A DNA stretch of 64,000 bases from DASRDZ01 sp035569495 (GTDB lineage: Bacteria > Chloroflexota > Dormibacteria > Aeolococcales > Aeolococcaceae). The stretch is taken from contig DATMMX010000042.1 in assembly GCA_035569495.1 (NCBI GenBank), positions 1 to 64,000 on the forward strand, written 5' to 3'. The translations under genes and the position numbers were made by a program. Below, one piece after another: positions 17,989 to 26,841 of the stretch. The stretch's first letter is position 1. Each line of letters starts with the position of its first letter. Under the pieces are notes generated by a model. It searched no databases. It worked only from the letters and a program-made list of their open reading frames with translations, and had not been told where the DNA came from.

Positions 17989-19001
17989 TGCTTGCTCTCC
18001 GTGATTCCGTCGAGACCCCGGGCGGGTGCCCGGTCGGCGTCGAAGTGAGGTGCGCCGTCGGCGTCGGCGCCGATGCCCGCCAGCAGGGCGGCGCGTCCGG
18101 CGGCGGGCGAGGGCGGCAGCAGCGTCCACTGCCTGATGTGCGCGCTGTAGGCGCCGACCGGCGACTCCTCGGTGAAGCCGGACGCGCCGTGCACCTGGTG
18201 GGCGACGCGCGCGACCTCCAGGGCGGCGGCCGCGGCCACCGTGCGCGCACCGGCGCACAGGGCGCGCGCGTCGTGCGAGGCGTCGATCGCCTGCGCAGCG
18301 GAGTCGGCGAGGCATCCCGCGTTGTGCAGCGCGGCGTATCCCGCGGCGAGCGGGAAGCTGACCGCCTGGAACGAGCCGATGGCCCGGCCGAACTGCTGGC
18401 GGGTGCGCGCGTGCTCGGCCGACATCTCGACCAGCCGCCCCGCCGCGCCGAGCAGCAGTGCGGACACGGCGAGGTCGCCGACCGCGGCGGCCCGGCGGCC
18501 GCCACTCAGCGCGCGCACCGGCCACGGGTCGACGCGCGCCCACGGCTCGCGCCCCAACGTGTGCATCGCGCTGCGCGGCGCGTCGGGGGCGACCAGCCAG
18601 GCGGCGTCACCAGCGGTGCCGATGAGCAGATCCGCGTCGACGCCCCAGGGGAAGACGCCGCCCGCGCCGACGGCGACGACGCGGTCGCCGGACCGCAGCG
18701 CGGCGAGCTCCTCGGGAGCGGACGCAGACAGCAGCCGCGAGGCCATCGCCGTCGCCGCCAGCGGCCCGGGGCAGAGCGCGGCGCCCAGCTCCTGGTAGGC
18801 GGCGACCATCCAGGAGGCCTCGCCGTCCGCCTCGCCCAGGCCGAGCACGCCGAGCTCGCCGAGACGGCGCCACAGCCCGCGCGACAGCACGCGCTCCTCG
18901 CGACTGGGCGGCGGCGCCCCCAGCTCGGCGGCGCAGAGGCGGCGCACGCTCTCGACGAAGTCGCGCAGCTCGGCGGAGGCGGCGGTGGCGGCCAGGTTCA
19001 C
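17985..19001 (-). CDS. Short acyl-CoA dehydrogenase-like subunit
   Basis: A 338-residue acyl-CoA dehydrogenase relative. The C-terminal helical domain is clear (RTRQQFGRAIGSFQAVSFPLAAGYA and VHGASGFTEESPVGAYSAHIRQW), but the middle beta-domain is short and the EPxxGSD motif is missing. Such shortened subunits pair with a full-length partner in the alpha2beta2 FadE enzymes of steroid and terpenoid degraders; the gene at 20500-21633 is the obvious partner. The start is GTG at 19001 in a GTGA overlap. Confidence 0.82.
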   Translation of the reverse strand: MNLAATAASAELRDFVESVRRLCAAELGAPPPSREERVLSRGLWRRLGELGVLGLGEADGEASWMVAAYQELGAALCPGPLAATAMASRLLSASAPEELAALRSGDRVVAVGAGGVFPWGVDADLLIGTAGDAAWLVAPDAPRSAMHTLGREPWARVDPWPVRALSGGRRAAAVGDLAVSALLLGAAGRLVEMSAEHARTRQQFGRAIGSFQAVSFPLAAGYAALHNAGCLADSAAQAIDASHDARALCAGARTVAAAAALEVARVAHQVHGASGFTEESPVGAYSAHIRQWTLLPPSPAAGRAALLAGIGADADGAPHFDADRAPARGLDGITESKQ

Positions 19002-20503
19002 GCCGGCTGCTCCGCGAGCAGGGCGGCGCGGCGCAGCGCCTGGCGGTCGAGCTTCTGAGTGGTCGTCCGGGGGAACTCGGTGACCACGCGGAAGCGCTTG
19101 GGCACCTTGTAGCCGCCCAGCCGGGTGGCGCAGAAGGCGCGCAGCTCGGCGAGGTCGAGGGCGGCGCCCGGCACGGGGATCACCGCGCACTCCACGCGCT
19201 CGCCCCAGGTGGCGTCCTCGACGCCGTAGACCACCGCGTCGAGCACCGCGGCGTGCTCCACCACGACGCGCTCCACCTCGGACGGGAAGACGTTCTCGCC
19301 ACCGGTCTTGATCAGCTCGCTGATCCGGCCGTGCAGGTGCAGGCGCCCCTGCGCGTCGAGGGCGCCGAGGTCGCCGGAGCGGATGGCGTCGCCGTCGACC
19401 GTGCCCACCGTCTCGCCGCTGAGGTAGCCGAGCATGGCCATCGGCGAGCGCACCGCCACCTCGCCGACCTCGCCGGTGCCGAGCACCTCGCCACCGTCGC
19501 GCGAGCGCACGCTCAGCTCGACACCGGCGACCGCCCGGCCCACGCCGCCGGCGGCGTCGAGGATCTCCCCCGGGTAGACCCGGGTGACCGCGCCGAACTC
19601 GGTGGCGCCGTAGCCGGTCATCAGCCCGACGCGCGGCAGCGCCGCCTGCAGGCGATGGGGGAAGTCGGGACCGCTGCGGCTGGCGCCGAACACCACCGAG
19701 CGCAGGCTGGGCGCCACCAGGCGGGCGCCGAGCAGCCGCTCGATGACACCGGGAGTGCCGAAGAAGCGGGTCACGCCGTCGCCGTTCTCCAGTGCGCGCA
19801 GCACGGCGTCCTCCTCGAATCGCTGCAGCAGGCGCACGGTGCCACCGGCGTACAGGACGGCGAGCAGTGAGGTCACCAGGGTGAGGTGGTACATCGGCGA
19901 GAAGTACAGCTCGGTGTCGGCGCGGCCGACGCCCAGGTGCATGCAGGCGGAGATCAGTCCGAGGGCGAGCCCCGTGTGGCCCCACACCGCCGCCTTGGGC
20001 AGCCCGGTGGTGCCCCCGGTGGGGAAGGCGATGGCAGGGCCGGCGGGGCTGTCCCACGGAACGACAGCCTCCGCGCGGCCGCCCGGCGCCGAGCGCAGCA
20101 GTGCGCCCAGCGGATCGGCGGGATCGAGGTGGAGCACGGGCGCGGACACGCCCACGGTGCCGTCGCTCAGCACCAGCCGCGGCTCCAGGCGGCGCAGGTA
20201 GTCGGCCAGCTCGACGGGCGCCAGCCGGGTGTTGAGCGGCGCGGGCACGGCGCCACAGGTCATGGCGCCGAGCAGGATGGAGACGTAGGCGGCGGACGGC
20301 TGCATGGCGATGCCGACGCGCTCACCCTGACGCACCCCGAGCGCCTGCAGCGCGGCGGCCGCCTGGATTGCGCCCGCGTGCAATTCCGCATACGTGGTGG
20401 CGCGCCCGTCCTCGACGATCGCCTTCTTGGCGCCCAGCGAGCGCGCGTGCAGGCCGATGACGTGGGGCACGGTCATGCGCTCGAAGCCGCGACGCGCGGT
20501 CAC
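18998..20503 (-). CDS. Acyl-CoA synthetase (AMP-forming, ANL superfamily)
   Basis: A 501-residue adenylating enzyme that would activate a carboxylic acid to its CoA thioester. The P-loop is FPTGGTTGLPKA, the A5 motif GYGATEFG, the A7/A8 region SGDLGALDAQGRLHLHGR and TGGENVFPSEVE, and the A10 Lys lies in TTTQKLDRQALR. GTG at 20503 makes a GTGA overlap with the previous gene and adds nine residues to the ATG at 20476, which remains possible. It probably makes the entry step of the operon-encoded pathway. Confidence 0.92.
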   Translation of the reverse strand: MTARRGFERMTVPHVIGLHARSLGAKKAIVEDGRATTYAELHAGAIQAAAALQALGVRQGERVGIAMQPSAAYVSILLGAMTCGAVPAPLNTRLAPVELADYLRRLEPRLVLSDGTVGVSAPVLHLDPADPLGALLRSAPGGRAEAVVPWDSPAGPAIAFPTGGTTGLPKAAVWGHTGLALGLISACMHLGVGRADTELYFSPMYHLTLVTSLLAVLYAGGTVRLLQRFEEDAVLRALENGDGVTRFFGTPGVIERLLGARLVAPSLRSVVFGASRSGPDFPHRLQAALPRVGLMTGYGATEFGAVTRVYPGEILDAAGGVGRAVAGVELSVRSRDGGEVLGTGEVGEVAVRSPMAMLGYLSGETVGTVDGDAIRSGDLGALDAQGRLHLHGRISELIKTGGENVFPSEVERVVVEHAAVLDAVVYGVEDATWGERVECAVIPVPGAALDLAELRAFCATRLGGYKVPKRFRVVTEFPRTTTQKLDRQALRRAALLAEQPA

Positions 20504-21633
20504 GTGCTCGGCCTCAACTGCAGCGCGCCGCGGGCGACGATGCCGAGCAGCATCTCGGTGCTGCCCCCGGCGACCGTCTCCATGCGCGTCTGGCGCCAGA
20601 GCAGCTCGCTGACCCCGGCCTCGTCCAGCGCCGCGGTGCCGCAGAGGTCGAAGGCGGCGGCGGCGACGTCCTGGGCGAGGGTGCTGCCCAGCACCTTGGT
20701 GCACGCCGCGGACACCGGCGAGATGGCCCCGCTGGCCGCCTCGACCAGGTTGGCGGCGGCGCTGGCCTCCGCGGCGGCAACGCCCGCGGCCAGCTCGGCG
20801 AGCCGCTGCTGCACGTCGCTGCGCGCCAGTGCGCCGGTGCGGCGGCAGAGGGCGACCAGGTCTTCGAGGTCGCGACGCACCCGGCCGGGCATGAACTGCA
20901 GGTGGCGCTCGGCGGCCAGGCCCTCGCGGACGATCGCCCAGGCCTGGCCCTCCTCCCCCACCCGCGCCGCGGCGGGCACCTCGACGCCGTCGAGCAGCAC
21001 CTGGTTGACGTGGTGGCCGTCGATGGTGGGGATGGGGCGCACGGTGAGGCCGGGCGTCTGCGTGTCGATGATCAGCAGGGTCAGCGCGCGGCCGTGCTCG
21101 TCCTGGGCGCCGGTGCGGCACAGGCACCAGAGGTGCTCGGCGTGGTGCGCCTCCGACGTCCACACCTTCTCGCCCTCGACCACGTAGGCGTCGCCGTGGC
21201 GCGTCGCGCGGGTACGCACCGCGCCGAGGTCGCTGCCCGCCTCGGGCTCGGAGTAGCCGAGCGCGAAGCAGACCTCACCCCTGCGGATGGCGGGCAGCAG
21301 CAGGGTCTTCTGCTCCTCGGTGCCGTGGCGCATCAGCACGCGGGCGACGATGGTGGCGCCGATCTCCGGGCGGGTGGCGCGGCGGTAGGCGAGCTGGTTC
21401 CACAGCGTGTACTCGTAGGTGAGCGGCCGCCCGCCGCCGCCCAGCTCGGTGGGCCAGCTCACCGCCAGCATGTCGCGGCGGCCCAGCTCGCGGTACAGCT
21501 CGCGCGCCGCGCCGCCGCGGCCGCGGAAGTACTGCAGCGGCGGGCCGTCCCAGGCGTCGACCACCGCGTCCACCTCGGCGGCGAAGGCGGCGAGCTGCGG
21601 GTCGGCGAGCAGCAGCGCGTCGACGCCGCTCAC
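20500..21633 (-). CDS. Acyl-CoA dehydrogenase
   Basis: A 377-residue dehydrogenase with FALGYSEPEAGSDLGAVRTRA, a segment GEKVWTSEAHHAEHLWCLCRT for FAD and substrate contacts, and a C terminus RMETVAGGSTEMLLGIVAR. The REQFG-type motif is degenerate. It resembles the large subunit of FadE heterotetramers, with the short subunit at 17985 encoded two genes downstream. GTG at 21633 in a GTGA overlap is the start. Confidence 0.88.
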   Translation of the reverse strand: MSGVDALLLADPQLAAFAAEVDAVVDAWDGPPLQYFRGRGGAARELYRELGRRDMLAVSWPTELGGGGRPLTYEYTLWNQLAYRRATRPEIGATIVARVLMRHGTEEQKTLLLPAIRRGEVCFALGYSEPEAGSDLGAVRTRATRHGDAYVVEGEKVWTSEAHHAEHLWCLCRTGAQDEHGRALTLLIIDTQTPGLTVRPIPTIDGHHVNQVLLDGVEVPAAARVGEEGQAWAIVREGLAAERHLQFMPGRVRRDLEDLVALCRRTGALARSDVQQRLAELAAGVAAAEASAAANLVEAASGAISPVSAACTKVLGSTLAQDVAAAAFDLCGTAALDEAGVSELLWRQTRMETVAGGSTEMLLGIVARGALQLRPST

Positions 21634-22415
21634 GGCGTCCACACCGGTTCGCGCTTCTCGGCGAAGGCGCGGGCGCCCTCGACGAAGTCGGGATGGTGGC
21701 GCTGCACCCTGGCCAGCGCCCAGGCGTGCTCGGCGGCGCCCTCGTGGTCGCGTCCCAGCGACGACCAGATCGCCTGCTTGCTGAGCATCACCGCGCGTGG
21801 CGAGTTCTTGGCGATGCTGTCCGCAACCGCGTAGGCGGTGTCCAGCAGGGTGGCGCGGTCGCAGAGCTCGTCGACCAGGCCGAGGTCGTAGGCGCGCTGC
21901 GCGCTCATCCGGTAGTTGCGACCGCACAGGGTCATGCGCAGCACCGAGCCGAGCGGCATGCGGTGGGTGAGCCCGACGTTCTCGACGGCGCCGACCATGC
22001 CCACCGAGGTGTGCGTGTCCATGATCTCGACGTGGTTGGCGGCAACGATCACGTCGGCGTCGGCGACGAAGTGCAGGCCGCCGCCGACGACCAGCCCGTT
22101 GAGCGCGCACACCACCGGCTTCCAGACGCCGTGGGCCAGCGGCGACCAGGCGATCTGCTCGCGGGCCAGACCGTCGCCCGCGGTGGTGGTGCCGGTCTCG
22201 GCCACCTCGCGCACGTCGAGGCCGGTGCAGAAGTGGCGGTCGCCGCTGCCGGTGATCACCAGCACGCGAACCTCGCCGTCGCTCATCACGTCGCGCCAGA
22301 CCTCGCGCACCGGCTCCACCATCGCCTTGGACAGCGCGTTGCCACGCTCGGGACGGTCGAGGGTCAGGGTGGCGACGTGGCCCTGCTTCTCGTAGCGGAT
22401 GCCAGTCTCGCTCAC
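21630..22415 (-). CDS. Enoyl-CoA hydratase/isomerase family protein with atypical active site
   Basis: A 261-residue crotonase. The oxyanion-hole segments FCTGLDVREV and NGLVVGGGLHFVADAD are intact, but the two hydratase glutamate positions hold His (GGGLHF) and Thr (DTHTSVG). It may therefore catalyse a different crotonase reaction, such as isomerisation or C-C bond cleavage. The start is GTG at 22415, GTGA-overlapping the first gene of the operon. Confidence 0.88.
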   Translation of the reverse strand: MSETGIRYEKQGHVATLTLDRPERGNALSKAMVEPVREVWRDVMSDGEVRVLVITGSGDRHFCTGLDVREVAETGTTTAGDGLAREQIAWSPLAHGVWKPVVCALNGLVVGGGLHFVADADVIVAANHVEIMDTHTSVGMVGAVENVGLTHRMPLGSVLRMTLCGRNYRMSAQRAYDLGLVDELCDRATLLDTAYAVADSIAKNSPRAVMLSKQAIWSSLGRDHEGAAEHAWALARVQRHHPDFVEGARAFAEKREPVWTP

Positions 22416-23695
22416 GGCGCCACCCGCAGGGAGCGGGAGATCTGCCGGCGCAGGATCTCCGAGGCGCCGTCGGCGACGCAGATGCGCCGCGCCGCGTGCC
22501 ACGCCTCACCCAGGCCCACCTCGTTGGTGAAGCCCATGGCGCCGTGGGTCTGCATCGCGGTGTCGATGGCCCGCACCGCCGACTCGGTGGAGAACAGCTT
22601 GGTCATGGCCAGCTCGGTGCGCGCCTCGACGCCGCTGTCGAGCAGCCGCGCGCAGTTCAGGCCCATGAGCTGCGCGGCGTGGATCTCCGCGGCGCGGTCG
22701 GCGAGCGGGAAGGCGATGCCCTGGTTGTCGATGATCGGCCTGCCGAAGGTGTGCCGGTGCGACGCGTAGGCGGCGGCGCGGTCGAGCGCCCACTGGGCCA
22801 GGCCCACGCTGCGCGCGGAGTTGTACAGCCGTCCCGTGGAAACCCCCTGCATGGCAAGGCGAAACCCCTCGCCGATGCTGCCCAGGACGTTCTCGTCGGG
22901 GACGTGCACGTCCGTGAAGCTGATGATCGCCTCGTCGCCGCCGTGGTGGCCGAAGAAGCGGATCACCCGGTCGATGCCGAAGCCGGGCGTGTCGGTGGGC
23001 ACCACGAAGGCGCTGACGCCGCCCTTGCGCTGCGCCGCGGCGGCGTCGTCGGTGACGGCGAAGACGATGGCGTGGCTGGCGTAGGGCGCGTTGGTGATCC
23101 ACTGCTTGGAGCCGTTGAGCAGCCAGCCGCCACGCTCGTCGGGGATTGCACGCGTGCGCATGCGCCAGGCGTCCGACCCGGCGTCGGGCTCGGACATGGC
23201 GAAGCAGGTGGTGGTGCGGCCGCTGAGCAGGTCGGGCAGGAGCTGCGCGCGCAGCGTCGCGGTGCCGTGGGTGAGCAGCTTGCTGGGGCCGCGCGCCCAG
23301 TGGGCGACGGCGTGGTGGCCGAGCCAGTACTCGGTGCCGCAGTGGTGGAAGATCGCCTGCCAGACGCGGTACAGCGCCTCGAAGCCCAGCTCCTCGCCGG
23401 TGTCGTCGTCGGCGACGAACATGGCGTAGTAGCCGGCTCGCGCCGACGCCTCGCGCACCTCGCGGATGAGGTCGAGCACCTCGGGCCGGTAGCGGCCGTC
23501 GTGGTCGTAGAGGTCAGCGCGGTCGACCAGCTCGTCGTTGCGCTGGCGGTGGCGCGGCAGCACCTCGGCGTCGAGGAAGGCGCGCAGGCCGTCCAGGATG
23601 TCGTCGAGGTCGTCGCGACGGTGGGCGATGCGGGCGACAGGCTCGGCCGCGCTGCCGCGCGACGCTGCCGCAGCGGCAGTGGTGCTCATCTCCAT
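22412..23695 (-). CDS. Acyl-CoA dehydrogenase, first gene of the 14-gene operon
   Basis: A 427-residue dehydrogenase. Landmarks are FAMSEPDAGSDAWRMRTRA, NGSKQWITNAPYA, RHTFGRPIIDNQGIAFPLADRA, and HGAMGFTNEVGLGEAW. At the classical base position the sequence is VADGASEIL, without Glu. The N terminus carries about 20 extra Ala-rich residues compared with usual members; ATG at 23695 and ATG at 23689 are both possible. It heads a run of 14 genes with almost no intergenic DNA and is divergent from a GntR/FCD regulator. Confidence 0.9.
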   Translation of the reverse strand: MEMSTTAAAAASRGSAAEPVARIAHRRDDLDDILDGLRAFLDAEVLPRHRQRNDELVDRADLYDHDGRYRPEVLDLIREVREASARAGYYAMFVADDDTGEELGFEALYRVWQAIFHHCGTEYWLGHHAVAHWARGPSKLLTHGTATLRAQLLPDLLSGRTTTCFAMSEPDAGSDAWRMRTRAIPDERGGWLLNGSKQWITNAPYASHAIVFAVTDDAAAAQRKGGVSAFVVPTDTPGFGIDRVIRFFGHHGGDEAIISFTDVHVPDENVLGSIGEGFRLAMQGVSTGRLYNSARSVGLAQWALDRAAAYASHRHTFGRPIIDNQGIAFPLADRAAEIHAAQLMGLNCARLLDSGVEARTELAMTKLFSTESAVRAIDTAMQTHGAMGFTNEVGLGEAWHAARRICVADGASEILRRQISRSLRVAP

Positions 23696-23826
23696 CGGAG
23701 GGTAGGCGAGGGCTTGGCCCTCCGTCAAGCTAAATTTGAGAAAACAGGGACCTGCTCCCGCTCTGGCCGTGCTCGGGGCGCCGCCGGGGTCGCGCAAACT
23801 GCGTGGAATCAGGTACCGTTTCCCTG
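23696..23826. promoter_or_regulatory. Divergent promoter region between the operon head and the GntR gene
   Basis: About 130 bases. The AT-rich stretch AAGCTAAATTTGAGAAAA (about 23724-23741), with the symmetrical core AAATTT, is the only such sequence here and is a plausible -10 or operator for the leftward operon. For the rightward gene, TACCGT (23814-23819) lies 7 bases before GTG 23827, which fits a leaderless transcript. Confidence 0.4.
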
Positions 23827-24573
23827 GTGACCGCCTCCGCCGCCGCCGGCCCGCCGGGCGGACTGCTCGACGACGCCCTGGCGTCGGGCGACGGCCGCCG
23901 CGCCCGGCCCATCCCCAACCGGGCCATCGCCCTGGCCCGGCGCATCCGCCACGAGGTGCTGGAGAGCGGCTGGCCGGTGGGCACGGTGCTCGGCTCCGAG
24001 GACGAGCTGGCCCGCCGCTACGACGTCGGCCGCCCCGTCCTGCGCCAGGCGGCGCGGCTGCTCGAACACCAGTCGGTGGCGATGATGCGGCGCGGACCGG
24101 GTGGCGGCCTGGTGGTCATCGAGCCCGACGCGGATTCGGTCACCGAGGCGATCGCGCTGTACCTGCAGTACCGCGACGTCACACCGCGCTTCGTCTTCGA
24201 CGCGCGCACCGCACTGGAGCTGGCCTGCGTGCAGACCGCCACCGAGCAGCTCACCGAAACCGGCATCGCGCAGCTGCGCGCGCTGCTGGACCGCGAGGCC
24301 TCCGCCGGCGCCGCGGACGCCATGGCGCATGCGCAGGATTTCCACGCGGCGATCGCCACACTGACCGGCAACGCCGCCATGCAGCTCTTCGTGCGCAGCC
24401 TGGGACGGCTCACCCACGAGCGCACGCAGACGCCCGACAACCCCGAGCAGCAGGCCGACGACGTGCGCCTCGCCCACCGCCGCATCGCCGAGGCGATCAT
24501 CGCCGGTGACGCGTCGCTGGCGCGGCATCGCATGCTGCGCCATCTGCAGGGCATCGCCGAGTACCTGCGCTGA
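23827..24573 (+). CDS. GntR-family transcriptional regulator, FadR/FCD subgroup
   Basis: A 248-residue regulator. The winged helix-turn-helix is at about residues 30-95, with SEDELARRYDVGRPVLRQAARLL as the recognition region and GPGGGLVVIEP as the wing. The rest is an all-helical FCD ligand domain. Such proteins usually repress and respond to an acid or acyl-CoA. It is divergent from the 14-gene operon and is its likely regulator. GTG 23827 or GTG 23803 could be the start; the first fits the promoter spacing better. Confidence 0.87.
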   Translation: MTASAAAGPPGGLLDDALASGDGRRARPIPNRAIALARRIRHEVLESGWPVGTVLGSEDELARRYDVGRPVLRQAARLLEHQSVAMMRRGPGGGLVVIEPDADSVTEAIALYLQYRDVTPRFVFDARTALELACVQTATEQLTETGIAQLRALLDREASAGAADAMAHAQDFHAAIATLTGNAAMQLFVRSLGRLTHERTQTPDNPEQQADDVRLAHRRIAEAIIAGDASLARHRMLRHLQGIAEYLR

Positions 24574-24613
24574 GCTGAGGCATGACGGTGGCCGCAACCG
24601 GCATGCTGTGACC

Positions 24614-25552
24614 ATGCAGATTCGACAGCTGGGCAGCAGCGGCCTCGCCGTCTCGGTGGTGGGACTGGGCACCAACCAGTTCCGCACCAAGATGGACGAC
24701 GCCGCGGTGAACCACACGGTGAGCGCGGCGCTCGACGCCGGCATCACCCTCTTCGACACCGCCGACATCTACGGCGGCCGCGGCGGCTCCGAGGAGTCGC
24801 TCGGCCTGGCCCTGCGCGGGCGCCGCGATCGGGCGGTGGTGGCCACCAAGTTCGGCATGGACATGGGCGACGGTGCGGTGGCGCGCGGCTCGCGTCGCTA
24901 CATCCGCCTGGCGGTCGAGGCCTCGCTGCGCCGCCTGCAGACCGACTGGATCGACCTCTACCAGTACCACGAGCCCGACGGCGTGACCCCGATCGCGGAA
25001 ACCCTGGCCGCGCTGGACGAGCTGGTCGACGAGGGCAAGGTGCGCTACATCGGCTCGTCGAACCTGGCGGCGTGGCAGGTGGCGGACGCGGAGTGGATCG
25101 CGCGCGGCGCGCACGGCGAGCGTTTCATCAGCGCGCAGAACCGCTACAGCCTGCTGGAGCGCGAGGTCGAGCGCGAGCTGGCGCCGGCGGCGGTGCACTT
25201 CGGCATCGGCATCCTGCCGTTCTTCCCGCTGGCCGCAGGTGTTCTCACCGGCAAGTACCGTCGCGGCGAGGCGCCACCGCCGGGCACCCGCCTCGCGGGG
25301 CAGCCGCATCGCGCCCACGAGATGCTCACCGAGACGACCTTCGCGCTGCTGGATCGCCTGGAGGCGTTCGGGCGTGAACGCGGTCACACGCTGCTGGAGG
25401 TGGCCATCGCCGGACTGGCGTCGCGTTCCGCGGTGTCGTCGGTGATCTCGGGCGCGACGTCGCCCGAGCAGGTGCGCGCCAACGCGGCGGCGGGCGATTG
25501 GGCACTGGGCGCAGAGGACCGGGCGGCGCTCGACGCGCTGCTGCACGGCTGA
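24614..25552 (+). CDS. Aldo/keto reductase
   Basis: A 312-residue NADP-dependent oxidoreductase. The catalytic tetrad can be read as Asp in FDTAD, Tyr in IYGGRGG, Lys in VATKFGMD and His in YQYHEPDG. The C-terminal cofactor segment is SVISGATSPEQVRANAAA. It follows the GntR gene by 40 bases on the same strand and may share its transcript. ATG 24614 gives the standard N terminus MQIRQLGSSGLAVS. The substrate is unknown. Confidence 0.92.
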   Translation: MQIRQLGSSGLAVSVVGLGTNQFRTKMDDAAVNHTVSAALDAGITLFDTADIYGGRGGSEESLGLALRGRRDRAVVATKFGMDMGDGAVARGSRRYIRLAVEASLRRLQTDWIDLYQYHEPDGVTPIAETLAALDELVDEGKVRYIGSSNLAAWQVADAEWIARGAHGERFISAQNRYSLLEREVERELAPAAVHFGIGILPFFPLAAGVLTGKYRRGEAPPPGTRLAGQPHRAHEMLTETTFALLDRLEAFGRERGHTLLEVAIAGLASRSAVSSVISGATSPEQVRANAAAGDWALGAEDRAALDALLHG

Positions 25553-25558
25553 GTGACC

Positions 25559-25605
25559 GGCGCTCCCGGTGGCCCGCGCGCTGGTCGCGTGGCCACCGGG
25601 GCGCC
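25559..25605. terminator. GC-rich stem-loop between convergent genes
   Basis: Arms at 25559-25574 and 25591-25605 pair as GGCGC(T)CCCGGTGGCC with GGCCACCGGGGCGCC, a 15-bp stem with one bulge and a 16-base loop. It lies between the stops of the aldo/keto reductase (+) and the amidohydrolase (-), so it could end transcripts from both sides. There is no T run. Confidence 0.6.
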
Positions 25606-25620
25606 AGGTCAGTGCACGGT

Positions 25621-26757
25621 CTAGGCGGAGGCCTTGAGGAAGCGGTCGTAGATGCGCAGCGCGTTGCCGGAGAGCATGGCGCTCTTCTCGTCCACGGCGA
25701 CGTTGGCGAACTGCGCGGCGATGGTCTTCCAGGAGTACGGCCAGTCCGACACGATGTGCGGGTAGTCGTTCGACCACAGCATGCGCTCGACGCCGATGCG
25801 GTGCCGGTTGGTGATGCCGTAGGTGTCGGTGACGAAGGCGAAGAAGAAGTGGTCGCGCATGTACTCGCTGGGACGGCGGGCGAGCTGGCGGTCCTTCAGG
25901 GTTGCCTTGGCGTGGCGCATGTAGTTGTCGTCGGCGACCTCTTCGAAGTACGGCAGCCAGCCGCAGTCGACCTCGGTCATGACGAACTTCAGCTTGGGGA
26001 AGCGGTCGAGGATGCCGCTGAAGATGATCTCCAGCATGCGTCCCGGCGCGTCGTAGAAGTGCACGGTGCCGGGCAGCTTGCGGGCGTCGAGCTGGTAGGG
26101 CATGGCGTTGCTCAGCCCGATGTGGATCGAGATGGGCATGCCGCTCTGCTCGATGGCGCGCCAGAGGTCGTCGTCCTCGGGCTGCAGCGTGGTGTCGCCG
26201 TGCGGGTAGCAGGAGAGGTTGAGGCTGACCAGGCCGGGCATCTCGCTGACGCGCTCCACCTCGGTGATCGCCTCACGGATTCCCTGGTTGGGAATTCCCG
26301 CCGCGCCACCGAGACGGTGCGGCGCGTACGAGCAGTACTCGCTGAGCCAGTCGTTGTAGGCGCGGACCATGGCGTTGTGGAACTCGGCGTCGGTGTTGGC
26401 CACCACCGCCTGCCAGGGGCGGTTGGGGAAGAGCACCTCGGCGTCGACGCCGTCCTCGTCCAGCTCCTGGCAGCGCACCTTGGGATCCCAGCCGCCGGAG
26501 CGCATCTCCTCGGTGAACATCCAGTCGCGCATGTCCTCGGGCTTGTTGCCCGCGCAGACGGTGAAGCCGAAGGCGATGGGCCGCGGCACGCCCTCCATGA
26601 TCCAGGCGTCGCCGTTCTCGAAGCGCTCCATCCGCGGCACGCGGTCGCGGTACTTGGGATCGACGCGCGACGTCCAGAGGTCACCGGGCTCGGTGACGTG
26701 GCTGTCCGCCGAGATCAACCGGTACGCGCGCCTGCCGTTGCCGTTCTGAGACTGCAT
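25621..26757 (-). CDS. Amidohydrolase family 2 protein, subtype A (PF04909)
   Basis: A 378-residue protein closely related to those at 3, 6172 and 28767. It has LISADSHVTEP, GDLWTSRVDPKYRDRVPRME, a His in SIHIGLSNAMP, FVMTEVDCGWLPYF, and ERMLWSNDYPH with the catalytic Asp. AAGGA lies 7 bases before ATG at 26757, which fixes the start. It stands alone on the minus strand with its own promoter in the AT-rich divergent region, so it may be regulated apart from the large operons. Confidence 0.9.
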   Translation of the reverse strand: MQSQNGNGRRAYRLISADSHVTEPGDLWTSRVDPKYRDRVPRMERFENGDAWIMEGVPRPIAFGFTVCAGNKPEDMRDWMFTEEMRSGGWDPKVRCQELDEDGVDAEVLFPNRPWQAVVANTDAEFHNAMVRAYNDWLSEYCSYAPHRLGGAAGIPNQGIREAITEVERVSEMPGLVSLNLSCYPHGDTTLQPEDDDLWRAIEQSGMPISIHIGLSNAMPYQLDARKLPGTVHFYDAPGRMLEIIFSGILDRFPKLKFVMTEVDCGWLPYFEEVADDNYMRHAKATLKDRQLARRPSEYMRDHFFFAFVTDTYGITNRHRIGVERMLWSNDYPHIVSDWPYSWKTIAAQFANVAVDEKSAMLSGNALRIYDRFLKASA

Positions 26758-26841
26758 GGGGTGTCCTTTCTGGCGGCCGACCATCGGCGGCCGTGCTGAG
26801 CTGCTCTCGCTATTATTATAAAAATAGATATACTTGGCAAC
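26758..26841. promoter_or_regulatory. AT-rich divergent promoter, leaderless on the right side
   Basis: A perfect TATAAT on the minus strand at 26820-26815 serves the amidohydrolase. On the plus strand TATACT (26829-26834) is only 7 bases from GTG 26842, so the F420-type gene is probably translated from a leaderless mRNA. The two -10 elements lie within 20 bases of each other, so binding of polymerase to one should exclude the other. Confidence 0.6.

Noticed and set aside
9395..23695. Reading the operon as a steroid degradation cluster
   Set aside because: FadE pair, MaoC, thiolase and DUF35 resemble steroid side-chain enzymes, but no ring-degrading (kshA/B, hsaA-D, ipdA/B) or KstR-type genes are present. 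The substrate is left open.
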